64,000 bases of DNA from Pseudomonas sp. GV071. GTDB lineage: Bacteria > Pseudomonadota > Gammaproteobacteria > Pseudomonadales > Pseudomonadaceae. The notes beneath the pieces are model-generated. The model did not search any database, was not told the origin of the DNA, and saw nothing but the letters and a program-made list of their open reading frames with translations. Position 1 is the stretch's first letter. Every line of letters begins with the position of its first letter. The stretch spans positions 124,001 through 188,000 of the forward strand of contig NZ_QAOJ01000012.1 in the NCBI RefSeq assembly GCF_003050835.1. The letters run 5' to 3'. Of this stretch, positions 32,941 to 42,137 are shown piece by piece. Made by a program: the position numbers and the translations under genes.

Positions 32941-33639
32941 TCACTCAGGAATGGTCAGGCCCTTGATCACGGCTGGCCGCTGCAGGAATTTCTCCAGCAC
33001 GCGGTTCACTTCAGGGAAGTTGCTGATGCCAACCAGATCCCCCGCCTCGTAGAAACCGATGAGGTTGCGCACCCATGGGAAGGTGGCGATGTCGGCGATG
33101 CTGTAGTCGCTGCCCATGATCCATTCGCGGCCTTGCAGGCGCTGGTCGAGCACGCCGAGCAGGCGTTTGCTTTCGGCCACGTAACGGTCGCGCGGGCGCT
33201 TGTCTTCGTAGTCTTTACCGGCAAATTTGTTGAAGAAACCGAGCTGGCCAAACATCGGCCCGATGCCGCCCATTTGCCACATCAGCCACTGGATAGTCTG
33301 GTAACGGCCGGCGGCATCTTGGGCAATGAAGGCCCCGGCCTTGTCGGCGAGATAGAGCAGAATCGCGCCGGACTCGAACAACATCAGCGGCTGACCCTCC
33401 GGGCCGTTGGGGTCGATGATCGCCGGAATCTTGTTGTTCGGATTGAGCGAGAGAAACGCAGGCGACAGCTGATCGTTCTGGTCGAAACGCACCTTGTGTG
33501 GCTCGTAGGCCAGGCCGGTTTCTTCCAGCAGGATCGACACCTTGACGCCATTGGGTGTGGGCAGCGAATAGAGCTGAATACGCTCGGGATGTTGCGCTGG
33601 CCATTTGGCGGTGATGGGGAACGCGGACAGGTCAGACAT
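32941..33639 (-). CDS. Glutathione S-transferase family protein, YfcG/Ure2p-like
   Basis: Encodes 232 residues. The thioredoxin-like half ('IQLYSLPTPNGVKVSILLEETGLAYEPHKVRFDQNDQLSPAFLSLNPNNKIPAIIDPNGPEG', 'LFESGAILLYLADKAG') has 'PTPNG' and the cis-Pro and ES motifs for glutathione binding; the C-terminal half is the all-helical GST domain ('WLMWQMGGIGPMFGQLGFFNKF'). This is the nu-class arrangement of YfcG/YghU, which act as disulfide-bond oxidoreductases and peroxidases on glutathione. A thiol-redox role in the cytoplasm is likely. Confidence 0.93.
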   Translation of the reverse strand: MSDLSAFPITAKWPAQHPERIQLYSLPTPNGVKVSILLEETGLAYEPHKVRFDQNDQLSPAFLSLNPNNKIPAIIDPNGPEGQPLMLFESGAILLYLADKAGAFIAQDAAGRYQTIQWLMWQMGGIGPMFGQLGFFNKFAGKDYEDKRPRDRYVAESKRLLGVLDQRLQGREWIMGSDYSIADIATFPWVRNLIGFYEAGDLVGISNFPEVNRVLEKFLQRPAVIKGLTIPE

Positions 33640-33679
33640 GGGTCGCTCCTTACTGCTGGACTGAAATAAGCGAAGCAGA

Positions 33680-34708
33680 TTAAGCCTTTTGCTCCTCGCC
33701 CGTCACCGCGTTTAACGCGCCGGGTGCCTGGCGAAACACCAGGGCCTTGAGGCCGCCGTGCTCATGCACATCGGCAAACTCCGGCGGGTTGGCCAGGCGC
33801 TGTTCGAAGTGCAGGCCGGGGGCATGTTCGGCCATGTTGGCGATGAGAAAGTCCGGGCCGATATGGGGGTCGTTGACGCAGGCCAGCACCACGCCATCGG
33901 CGTTGAGCAGGTCGGGCAGGCGGCGCAAAATTTTGCCGTAGTCCTGGGTCAGGGCGAAGCTGCCCTTCTGGAACGTGGGCGGGTCGATGATGATCAGGTC
34001 ATAGGGGGCGTAACGCTTCACCGCGCTCCAGGACTTGAACAGCTCATGGCCAAGAAAGCTCACCTGGCTGAGGTCCTGCTGGTTCAGGCGGTGGTTGTCG
34101 CGGCCACGGTTGAGGGCGCCCTTGGCCATGTCCAGGTTCACCACATGGCTGGCACCGCCGGCCAGCGCCGCCACGGAAAAGCCACAGGTGTACGCGAACA
34201 GATTGAGCACCCGTTTGCCGTCGGCCTGCTCCCGCACCCAGCGCCGGCCATAACGCATGTCCAGAAACAACCCGGTGTTCTGTTTCTGCCCCAGGTCCAG
34301 CTGAAAACGCAGGCCGTCTTCGCTGATCAGCCATTCCGGGTGCGGCCCGCCCACAATCCATTCGGCACGGCTACGCTGAGTCACAGGGCCGGCCGGGTTA
34401 AGCGAGAGCGAAGTTGCGTCGCCTTCTTTGTAGCGATGCTGCAGCAACACGCTGTGCGCTTGCGCACGTTGCCAGGCAGGCGTCTGGGCTAGGGTCAGCA
34501 GCATGGCCTGGAGCGCCGCCAGCTCGTCGTCGGCGGGTTGGCGGAACAGGCACACCAGTACCACACCCTGTAGCCAGTCGACGGTGAGCTCTTCCAGCCC
34601 CGACCAGCGCAGACCGCGGCCATGGAACAGGCGACGGGCATCGGCCAGCTCGCCGGCAAGCTCGCTGAGCAGGTGTTGATGAAGGCTGGCAAGGGCTTGG
34701 CTGTGCAT
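33680..34708 (-). CDS. Class I SAM-dependent methyltransferase, RlmI/RlmK-like
   Basis: Encodes 342 residues. The C-terminal two-thirds is a Rossmann methyltransferase: 'LNLFAYTCGFSVAALAGGASHVVNLDMAKGALNRGRDNHRLN' (motif I-II) and 'DLIIIDPPTFQKGSFA' (catalytic motif IV). The 'DMRYGRRWV' and 'DPPTF' blocks are as in 23S rRNA cytosine/guanine methyltransferases. The N-terminal region lacks a PUA domain and is specific to the family. It may methylate rRNA; the exact base is not inferable here. Confidence 0.85.
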   Translation of the reverse strand: MHSQALASLHQHLLSELAGELADARRLFHGRGLRWSGLEELTVDWLQGVVLVCLFRQPADDELAALQAMLLTLAQTPAWQRAQAHSVLLQHRYKEGDATSLSLNPAGPVTQRSRAEWIVGGPHPEWLISEDGLRFQLDLGQKQNTGLFLDMRYGRRWVREQADGKRVLNLFAYTCGFSVAALAGGASHVVNLDMAKGALNRGRDNHRLNQQDLSQVSFLGHELFKSWSAVKRYAPYDLIIIDPPTFQKGSFALTQDYGKILRRLPDLLNADGVVLACVNDPHIGPDFLIANMAEHAPGLHFEQRLANPPEFADVHEHGGLKALVFRQAPGALNAVTGEEQKA

Positions 34709-34876
34709 AACGGCTTTTCAGTGATCAAGGACGGCGCAGTGTAAACGCAACGGCCGCTGATCACAGGCACAGAAACGCCGGCTCATGTTCGAGCGCCACT
34801 TGACGATAGCCTCGTATAAGTGGGCGGCGAGTGCAGTGCCGGCAGCTGTCTCAATAACAACACGAGGTTTTCGCTC

Positions 34877-36502
34877 ATGCTTTTACGTCGTTTGAAGATC
34901 GCCCCACGGGCCATCTTCAGTTTCTCCCTGGTGGCTATTCTGGTGGTTCTGCTCGGGCTGTTCGCCCTCGGCAAGATGAAAGACATCCGCGCCACCACTG
35001 TCGATCTCAACGACAACAGCATGCCCAGCTACGCGGCCCTCGGCACCATCAACGAAAAGATGTTGCGCCTGCGCATCATCGCTTTCCGTTTCATCGTGGA
35101 GCGCGAACCGGCGCAGTTGCAGGCCGTGGTTAGCCGCCAGACCGAACTCACCAGGCAATTGCATGAAGCGCAGAACACTTACGAACCGCTGATAAGCGAC
35201 GGCCCCGAGCGCGAGCAGTACAAAAGCTTCAAAGCCATGCTCGAGGACTACTACAAAGCCAACGCCAAGCTCGCCCAGCTTTCCACCGCCAACCAGGTGG
35301 AGGAGATGAAGGCTTTCCTCGCTGGCGAATACAAAACCTATTCCGATGGCCTCGGCGCGCAGTTGGAAAAGCTCATGGAGATCAACCGCCAGAGCGCTTC
35401 CGATGAGGCGAAAAAATCTGCCGCGGCGTATGACGCAGCGGTGATGGTGGTACTCGCATTTATGCTGGTGGCTGCTGCCCTAACTGGCGTGCTGGCAGTG
35501 CTGCTGACCCGCAGCATCGTCACCCCGTTGAACCAGGCAATGGACGTCGCCGCCACCGTGGCCAAGGGCAACCTGTCGACCACCATCGTGGTCAACGGCA
35601 CGGATGAACCAGCGCTGTTACTCGGCTCGCTACGGGCCATGCAGCAGAGCCTGAAAGACACCATCCACCACATCGCCCAGTCCTCCGACCAGTTGGCATC
35701 CGCCGCCGAAGAACTCAATGCGGTCACCGAAGATTCCAGCCGTGGCCTGCACCAGCAGAACAATGAGATCGAACAAGCGGCCACCGCAGTCAACGAGATG
35801 ACCACCGCAGTGGATGAAGTGGCGCGTAATGCCGTCGCCACCTCGGAAGCCTCCAACGCCTCGGACCGCACCGCGCGTCTGGGCCAGGACCAGGTGAACA
35901 AGACCGTCAACTCGATCAGCGACCTGGCCGGCGATGTCTCCAGCACCGCCGAGCATGTGGAACAGCTGGCGACCAAAGTGCGCGACATCAGCAAGGTGCT
36001 CGACGTGATCCGCTCGATTGCCGAGCAGACCAACCTGCTGGCCCTTAATGCCGCCATCGAAGCTGCCCGCGCCGGCGATGCCGGCCGCGGTTTTGCCGTG
36101 GTCGCCGATGAAGTGCGCGCCCTGGCCCACCGCACCCAGCAGTCGACCCAGGAAATCGAACAGATGATCAGCGGCATCCAGCAGGGTACCGACCAGGCCA
36201 TGAACGCCATGCAAAGCAGCACCCACCGCGCCAACAGCACCCTGGAACTGGCACGCGCTGCCGGTGCGGCACTCGCCGAGATCACCGACGCCATCAGCCA
36301 TATCAGCGAACGCAACCTGGTGATCGCCAGCGCTTCGGAAGAACAGGCCCAAGTCGCCCGCGAAGTGGACCGCAACCTGGTCAACATCCGCGACCTGGCC
36401 CAGCAAACTTCCGCTGGCGCCCATGAAACCAGTGCGGCCAGCCAGGACTTGTCGCGCCTGGCAGTGGACCTCAACAGCCTGGTGAATCGCTTTACCCTGT
36501 AA
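34877..36502 (+). CDS. Methyl-accepting chemotaxis protein with 4-helix-bundle sensor
   Basis: Encodes 541 residues from ATG 34877 (GAGG upstream). Helix TM1 at ~12-32, a periplasmic region of ~155 residues that looks like a four-helix bundle ('DLNDNSMPSYAALGTINEKMLRLRIIAFRFI', 'MLEDYYKANAKLAQLS'), TM2 at ~190-212, a HAMP domain ('RSIVTPLNQAMDVAATVAKGNLSTTI'), then the signalling domain with the hairpin tip 'DVIRSIAEQTNLLALNAAIEAARAGDAGRGFAVVADEVRALA'. No CheR-binding pentapeptide at the C-terminus. Ligand unknown. Confidence 0.95.
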   Translation: MLLRRLKIAPRAIFSFSLVAILVVLLGLFALGKMKDIRATTVDLNDNSMPSYAALGTINEKMLRLRIIAFRFIVEREPAQLQAVVSRQTELTRQLHEAQNTYEPLISDGPEREQYKSFKAMLEDYYKANAKLAQLSTANQVEEMKAFLAGEYKTYSDGLGAQLEKLMEINRQSASDEAKKSAAAYDAAVMVVLAFMLVAAALTGVLAVLLTRSIVTPLNQAMDVAATVAKGNLSTTIVVNGTDEPALLLGSLRAMQQSLKDTIHHIAQSSDQLASAAEELNAVTEDSSRGLHQQNNEIEQAATAVNEMTTAVDEVARNAVATSEASNASDRTARLGQDQVNKTVNSISDLAGDVSSTAEHVEQLATKVRDISKVLDVIRSIAEQTNLLALNAAIEAARAGDAGRGFAVVADEVRALAHRTQQSTQEIEQMISGIQQGTDQAMNAMQSSTHRANSTLELARAAGAALAEITDAISHISERNLVIASASEEQAQVAREVDRNLVNIRDLAQQTSAGAHETSAASQDLSRLAVDLNSLVNRFTL

Positions 36503-36523
36503 ATGCCGGGCAAAAATGCCGGC

Positions 36524-36557
36524 AAAAAAAAAGGGCAGCTCAATCACGGAGCTGCCC
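36524..36557 (-). terminator. Strong minus-strand terminator with no annotated gene upstream
   Basis: On the minus strand, nine-base perfect stem GGGCAGCTC / GAGCTGCCC with a seven-base loop, followed directly by nine Us. No protein gene on the minus strand precedes it within 500 bases; it fits the end of the small RNA proposed here. In the plus direction there is no T-tract, so it does not end the chemoreceptor transcript. Confidence 0.85.
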
Positions 36558-36599
36558 AGGGGCGGCCGGAAAATCGGGGAAGGTTCCGGCCTGGAGAGG
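36524..36599 (-). ncRNA. Candidate small RNA (~75 nt) with SOS-box promoter
   Basis: Minus-strand promoter: -35 TTGCCG (36630-36635) and -10 TATCGT (36606-36611) with an 18-base spacer that is filled by a LexA-type box. The expected start is near 36599. The transcript would hold a perfect eight-base stem GGCCGGAA / TTCCGGCC (36564-36591, 12-base loop CCTTCCCCGATT) and then the strong terminator hairpin. No start codon with a ribosome site is present, so a non-coding RNA is likelier than a peptide. I cannot match it to a known RNA family. Confidence 0.5.
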
Positions 36600-36611
36600 C
36601 TGCAAACGATA

Positions 36612-36627
36612 CTGTACATAAACACAG
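36612..36627. promoter_or_regulatory. LexA-type box between the -35 and -10 of the small-RNA promoter
   Basis: CTGTACATAAACACAG fits CTGT-N8-ACAG exactly with flanking A/T matching the wider consensus (ACTGT...ACAGT). It lies exactly in the promoter spacer of the minus-strand small RNA, where LexA binding would block polymerase. Confidence 0.65.
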
Positions 36628-36784
36628 TGCGGCAAGCAGATTTTCACCCGCCGCGATGTACTTGAGTCTCGTCAGGGTTTCGTCCTGACTCACACACCAC
36701 CCGCTTAAACCCCACCAACTCCTTGATAGAACTGCAAAAAATGGCGCTGGCTAGCCATTTTGCGTGGAATTTGATCGCCTCCAT

Positions 36785-36804
36785 TTCAGGCGCTGATGCC
36801 TGAA
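36785..36804. promoter_or_regulatory. Perfect inverted repeat of unknown role
   Basis: TTCAGGC-GCTGAT-GCCTGAA, seven-base arms. It lies in the 580-base gene-free region between the chemoreceptor and urtA, about 95 bases before the NtrC-type site. It may be a regulator site; no family is recognised. Confidence 0.35.
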
Positions 36805-36879
36805 AATTCTGGGCTTTGTGTCCTGAAAGCGACAAAACAGAACATAAAAGCGCCCGCGCTATGAAAAATCGCCAAAAAA

Positions 36880-36896
36880 TGCACCAATACGGAGCA
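36880..36896. promoter_or_regulatory. NtrC-binding site candidate for urtA
   Basis: TGCACC-N5-GGAGCA matches the NtrC dyad TGCACC-N5-GGTGCA at 11 of 12 positions. It is centred about 100 bases upstream of the expected start from the sigma-54 promoter, the usual enhancer distance. Confidence 0.7.
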
Positions 36897-36960
36897 AGCG
36901 TACGAACAGATAAAAACCTGAGAGGGCAGTCAACCGCAGCAGCACGCGGTTTGCGCGATT

Positions 36961-36976
36961 TGGCACGGATGCTGCC
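36961..36976 (+). promoter_or_regulatory. Sigma-54 promoter candidate for urtABCDE
   Basis: TGGCACGGATGCTGCC: GG and GC elements are separated by ten bases as sigma-54 requires, and the -24 part TGGCACG is perfect. The -12 part CTGCC departs from TTGCW. It lies 106 bases before the urtA ATG, with the NtrC site upstream. Confidence 0.65.
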
Positions 36977-37082
36977 ATTGCTTTGACGCGAGGGCAGGCT
37001 CGCACCATCACCTGCTCCGCCCCATAAGAACCAATCTGCCTTCCATCAGTGATGTGCACGGACCGCCCAGGAGCTTCCCCCG

Positions 37083-38351
37083 ATGAAACGCCGCCCGTTC
37101 CTCAAAGCTACCCTCGCCGCCAGTACCCTGCTGCTCAGCGGCCTGTTCCCGTATACCTTGCAAGCCGCCGAGACCATCAAGGTCGGCATTCTGCATTCGC
37201 TTTCCGGCACCATGGCCATCTCGGAAACCTCGCTCAAAGACATGGCGCTGATGACCATCGACGAGATCAACGCCAAAGGTGGCGTGCTCGGCAAAAAGCT
37301 TGAGCCTGTGGTGGTCGACCCGGCATCCAACTGGCCGCTGTTCGCGGAAAAAGCCCGCCAGCTGCTGACCCAGGACAAAGTCGCCGTCACGTTCGGTTGC
37401 TGGACGTCCGTATCGCGTAAATCGGTGCTGCCGGTTTATGAAGAACTCAACGGCCTGCTGTTCTACCCCGTGCAGTACGAAGGCGAAGAAATGTCGCCGA
37501 ACGTGTTCTACACCGGCGCAGCGCCAAACCAGCAAGCCATTCCAGCCGTTGAATACCTGATGAGCGAAGACGGCGGCGCCGCCAAGCGCTTCTTCCTGCT
37601 GGGTACCGACTACGTCTACCCGCGCACCACCAACAAGATCCTGCGCTCGTTCCTGCACAGCAAAGGCGTGGCCGACAAGGACATCGAAGAGGTCTACACC
37701 CCCTTCGGTCATAGCGACTATCAAACCATCGTGGCCAACATCAAGAAGTTCGCTGCCGGTGGCAAAACTGCAGTGATCTCCACCGTCAACGGCGACTCCA
37801 ACGTGCCGTTCTACAAAGAGCTGGGCAACCAGGGCATCGAAGCCACCGAAACGCCAGTGGTGGCCTTCTCGGTCGGCGAAGAAGAACTGCGCGGCATCGA
37901 CACCAAGCCGCTGGTGGGCCAACTGGCCGCCTGGAACTACTTCCAGTCGGTGGATAACCCCACCAACAAGAAATTCGTCGACAGCTGGAAGGCCTACGCC
38001 AAAGCGAAAAACCTGCCCAACTACCAGACCGCAGTGACCAACGACCCGATGGAAGCCACCTATGTGGGCATCAACATGTGGGCCCAGGCCGTCAACAAAG
38101 CTGGCACCACCGATGTCGACAAAGTGCGCGAAGCCATGGCCGGCCAGGAATTCGTTTCGCCGGACGGCTACACCATGGTCATGGACAAAACCAACCACCA
38201 CCTGCACAAGCCGGTGATGATCGGTGAAGTGCAGGACAACGGTCAGTTCAACGTGGTCTGGCAGACCGAAGGCCCGGTGCGTGCTCAACCGTGGAGCCCG
38301 TACATCCCGGGTAACGACAAGAAGCCGGATTACGCGGTCAAGTCGAACTAA
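37083..38351 (+). CDS. urtA: Urea ABC transporter substrate-binding protein
   Basis: Encodes 422 residues. A signal peptide ends near residue 29 ('LFPYTLQAAETIKVG'). The mature part is a type I periplasmic binding protein: 'TIKVGILHSLSGTMAISETSLKDMALMTIDEINAKGGVLGKKLEPVVVDPASNWPLFAEKA', 'VAVTFGCWTSVSRKSVLPVYEELNGLLFYPVQYEGEE' and 'FFLLGTDYVYPRTTNKI' are diagnostic of UrtA. It captures urea in the periplasm at low concentration. First gene of urtABCDE; NtrC and sigma-54 sites upstream fit induction by nitrogen limitation. Confidence 0.97.
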   Translation: MKRRPFLKATLAASTLLLSGLFPYTLQAAETIKVGILHSLSGTMAISETSLKDMALMTIDEINAKGGVLGKKLEPVVVDPASNWPLFAEKARQLLTQDKVAVTFGCWTSVSRKSVLPVYEELNGLLFYPVQYEGEEMSPNVFYTGAAPNQQAIPAVEYLMSEDGGAAKRFFLLGTDYVYPRTTNKILRSFLHSKGVADKDIEEVYTPFGHSDYQTIVANIKKFAAGGKTAVISTVNGDSNVPFYKELGNQGIEATETPVVAFSVGEEELRGIDTKPLVGQLAAWNYFQSVDNPTNKKFVDSWKAYAKAKNLPNYQTAVTNDPMEATYVGINMWAQAVNKAGTTDVDKVREAMAGQEFVSPDGYTMVMDKTNHHLHKPVMIGEVQDNGQFNVVWQTEGPVRAQPWSPYIPGNDKKPDYAVKSN

Positions 38352-38464
38352 GGCAATTGCAACACTGGCCGGGGGCCATTCGCCTCTGGTCAGGACAGAC
38401 GGGTCCCACAACAGCGGATCCGCATTGCCTCCCCCCGTCCGGCACGACCTTCAAGGACGCTTCC

Positions 38465-40048
38465 ATGCTTACTGCCCTGCTCCGCCTATTCCCTCTTTTG
38501 CCTCTGCTGCTGACCCTCCTGGCGCCCATTGCCCAGGCCGGCGACGCGGCCGATTTTGTTGCCGCCAACCCCGCCAAGCAGGCCACCCTGCTGGAGAGCT
38601 GGTCGGCGCACCCCGATGCCAAACGCCTGCCACTGATCGAGGCCCTGCAAAAAGGCCAACTGGCCAGCGACAGCAACAAGGCTCCGTTCATTCAAACCGA
38701 CAGTGGCTGGCAAGCCGCCGAAGGCGGCGATGCGCAACCGGCCTCAACGCCGAAAAAATTGCCATTGAACAACCGTCTGCGCGGCCTGATCGGCACTGCC
38801 CAGGCCAGCCACCAATTGCTGGATAAAGACTCTGCTGTACGCCTGGCCGCTGCCCAGCAATTGCAGAAGAGCGCCAAACCGGCGCAGCTCGAACTGCTCA
38901 ACGCCAGGGTCGCCAGCGAAGACGACGCCGCCGTGCGCGACGCCCTGTCCCTGGCCCTGGCCAACCTGCAACTGATCGACCCCGACCCGGCAATCCGCCT
39001 GGCTGCCGTGCGCCTGCTCGGGGAAACCGGCGAGCCGCAAGCGCGCACCCGCCTGGAAACCCTGCTCGACCCGGCGGTGGAAACCGATGCCGCGGTGCGC
39101 ACCGCCGCCGAAACCAGCCTGGCGCAAGTCAAACGCCGGCTGCTGTTCGGCGAACTGCTGGGCCAGGCTTTCAGCGGTTTGTCCCTGGGCTCGATCCTGC
39201 TGCTGGCGGCCCTCGGCCTGGCGATCACCTTTGGCTTGCTCGGGGTGATCAATATGGCCCACGGCGAAATGCTCATGCTCGGCGCCTACTCCACCTACAT
39301 GGTGCAGATCCTGTTCCAGCGCTTTGCCCCCGACGCCCTGGCGCTCTACCCGTTGGTGGCGCTGCCGGTGGCGTTCTTCGTTACGGCGGCGATTGGCATG
39401 GCCCTGGAACGCACGGTGATTCGCCACCTCTACGGTCGCCCCCTGGAAACCCTGCTGGCTACCTGGGGCATCAGCCTGATCCTGATTCAACTGGTGCGCG
39501 TGCTGTTCGGCGCGCAGAACGTCGAAGTGGCCAACCCGGCGTGGCTGTCCGGCGGCGTGCAAGTGCTGCCCAACCTGGTGCTGCCGTACAGCCGCATGGT
39601 GATCATCGGTTTTGCCCTGTTTGTGGTGGTGCTCACCTGGCTGCTGCTGAACAAAACCCGCCTGGGCCTGAACGTGCGCGCGGTCACCCAGAACCGCAAC
39701 ATGGCAGCCTGCTGCGGCGTGCCCACCGGCCGCGTGGACATGCTCGCCTTCGGCCTCGGCTCAGGCATCGCCGGCCTTGGCGGCGTGGCCCTGAGCCAGA
39801 TCGGCAACGTGGGCCCGGACCTCGGCCAGAGCTACATCATCGACTCGTTCCTGGTGGTGGTGCTCGGCGGTGTCGGCCAGTTGGCCGGCAGCGTGATGGC
39901 GGCCTTCGGCCTGGGCATCGCCAACAAGATTCTGGAACCACAGATCGGCGCCGTTCTGGGCAAGATCCTTATCCTCGCGTTGATCATTCTGTTCATTCAG
40001 AAACGTCCGCAGGGCCTCTTTGCACTTAAAGGTCGGGTGATCGATTGA
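38465..40048 (+). CDS. urtB: Urea ABC transporter permease UrtB
   Basis: Encodes 527 residues from ATG 38465 (AAGGACG upstream). It has a signal peptide ('LLPLLLTLLAPIAQAGDAADF') and an N-terminal periplasmic extension of about 210 residues with HEAT-like helical repeats ('LAAAQQLQKSAKPAQLELLNAR', 'IRLAAVRLLGETGEPQARTRLE') that is usual in proteobacterial UrtB. The membrane part follows with the LivH-type motif 'AITFGLLGVINMAHGEMLMLGAYSTYM' and 'GLGSGIAGLGGVALSQIGNVGPDLGQ'. Its stop overlaps urtC by four bases. Confidence 0.96.
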   Translation: MLTALLRLFPLLPLLLTLLAPIAQAGDAADFVAANPAKQATLLESWSAHPDAKRLPLIEALQKGQLASDSNKAPFIQTDSGWQAAEGGDAQPASTPKKLPLNNRLRGLIGTAQASHQLLDKDSAVRLAAAQQLQKSAKPAQLELLNARVASEDDAAVRDALSLALANLQLIDPDPAIRLAAVRLLGETGEPQARTRLETLLDPAVETDAAVRTAAETSLAQVKRRLLFGELLGQAFSGLSLGSILLLAALGLAITFGLLGVINMAHGEMLMLGAYSTYMVQILFQRFAPDALALYPLVALPVAFFVTAAIGMALERTVIRHLYGRPLETLLATWGISLILIQLVRVLFGAQNVEVANPAWLSGGVQVLPNLVLPYSRMVIIGFALFVVVLTWLLLNKTRLGLNVRAVTQNRNMAACCGVPTGRVDMLAFGLGSGIAGLGGVALSQIGNVGPDLGQSYIIDSFLVVVLGGVGQLAGSVMAAFGLGIANKILEPQIGAVLGKILILALIILFIQKRPQGLFALKGRVID

Positions 40049-41123
40049 ACCAGCCAATCAGCCTTACGCTGGCGCAGAAAGCCGGCCCCAAACTGACCCT
40101 CGGCGTTGGCGCCGTGGTGCTCGCCATCCTGATCATTCTGCCGCTGCTGCACCTGCTGCCGGCCGACAACTCGCTGCAAGTCTCGGCCTACACCCTGACC
40201 CTGGTGGGCAAGATTCTCTGCTACGCCATCGTCGCCCTGGCGCTGGACCTGGTCTGGGGCTACGCCGGTTTGCTGTCCCTCGGTCACGGCCTGTTCTTCG
40301 CCCTCGGCGGTTATGCCATGGGCATGTACCTGATGCGCGAAAGCGCCGGTGATGGCCTGCCGGCGTTCATGGTGTTTCTGTCCTGGACCGAGCTGCCCTG
40401 GTACTGGGCCGGTACCCAGCACTTCCTCTGGGCCCTGTGCCTGGTGGTGCTGGCGCCGGGGTTGCTGGCGCTGGTGTTCGGTTTCTTCGCCTTCCGGTCG
40501 CGGATCAAGGGCGTGTATTTCTCGATCATGACCCAGGCCCTGACCTTCGCCGGCATGCTGCTGTTTTTCCGCAACGAAACCGGCTTTGGCGGCAACAACG
40601 GTTTTACCAACTTCCGCACCATTCTCGGCTTCGACATCACCGCGCAAGGCACCCGCACGGCGCTGTTCCTGGCCATCGTCGCGCTGCTGACCTTCAGCCT
40701 TCTGCTCGGCTGGCGCCTGGCGAAAAGCAAGTTCGGCCGGGTGCTGACGGCGCTGCGTGATGCGGAGAACCGCCTGATGTTCTGCGGTTACGACCCACGT
40801 GGCTACAAGCTGTTTATCTGGGTGCTGAGCGCCGTGTTGTGCGGCCTGGCCGGGGCGCTGTATGTGCCGCTGGTGGGCATCATCAACCCCAGCGAAATGT
40901 CGCCGACCAACTCCATCGAAGCGGCGGTGTGGGTCGCCCTCGGCGGGCGCGGCAGTCTCATTGGCCCGATCCTCGGCGCCGGCATCGTCAACGGCATGAA
41001 GAGCTGGTTTACCGTGGCCTTCCCCGAGTACTGGCTGTTCGCCCTGGGGGCCTTGTTTATCGTGGTGACGCTGTATCTGCCCAAGGGCGTGATCGGCCTG
41101 CTGCGCAAGAAGGGGGAACAATA

Positions 41124-41124
<1 letters not shown>
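40045..41124 (+). CDS. urtC: Urea ABC transporter permease UrtC
   Basis: Encodes 359 residues. The start is a TTG whose last bases overlap the urtB TGA; no ATG with the right length is available. It is a LivM-type membrane protein with about nine helices: 'ALDLVWGYAGLLSLGHGLFFALGGYAMGMYLM', 'FFRNETGFGGNNGFTNFRTILG', 'GALYVPLVGIINPSEMSPTNSIEAAVWVALGGRGSLIGPILGAGIVN'. It pairs with UrtB to form the channel. The gene overlaps urtD by one base. Confidence 0.96.
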
Positions 41125-41984
<860 letters not shown>

Positions 41985-41989
41985 GGGCA

Positions 41990-42096
41990 AAACCCTCTCC
42001 CTAGCCCTCTCCCACTTCGTGGGCAGAGGGGACTGATCGCGGTTTGCTTTGCTCCCCTCTGCCCGCTTGCGGGAGAGGGGCCGGGGGAGAGGGTTT
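41990..42096. repeat. C/G-rich palindromic repeat 2, inside the urt operon
   Basis: Starts AAACCCTCTCCCTAGCCCTC and ends with the complement GAGAGGGTTT; inner hairpins around CCCACTTCGTGGGC and CCGCTTGCGGG. It fills the urtD-urtE gap, the only sizeable interval in the operon besides urtA-urtB. Confidence 0.88.
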
Positions 42097-42137
42097 CAGG
42101 CTCTTCGCACAGCACGAAAAGAACAAAGGACACACCC

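Noticed and set aside
36644..36835. 63-residue minus-strand frame between the chemoreceptor and urtA
   Set aside because: It starts at a TTG without a ribosome site, ends just before the SOS-type promoter, and shows no family features; the inverted repeat at 36785-36804 lies inside it.
37008..38411. 467-residue open frame opposite urtA
   Set aside because: Antisense shadow of a well-defined gene; composition (His/Val/Gly-rich) is that of reverse-complement coding sequence.
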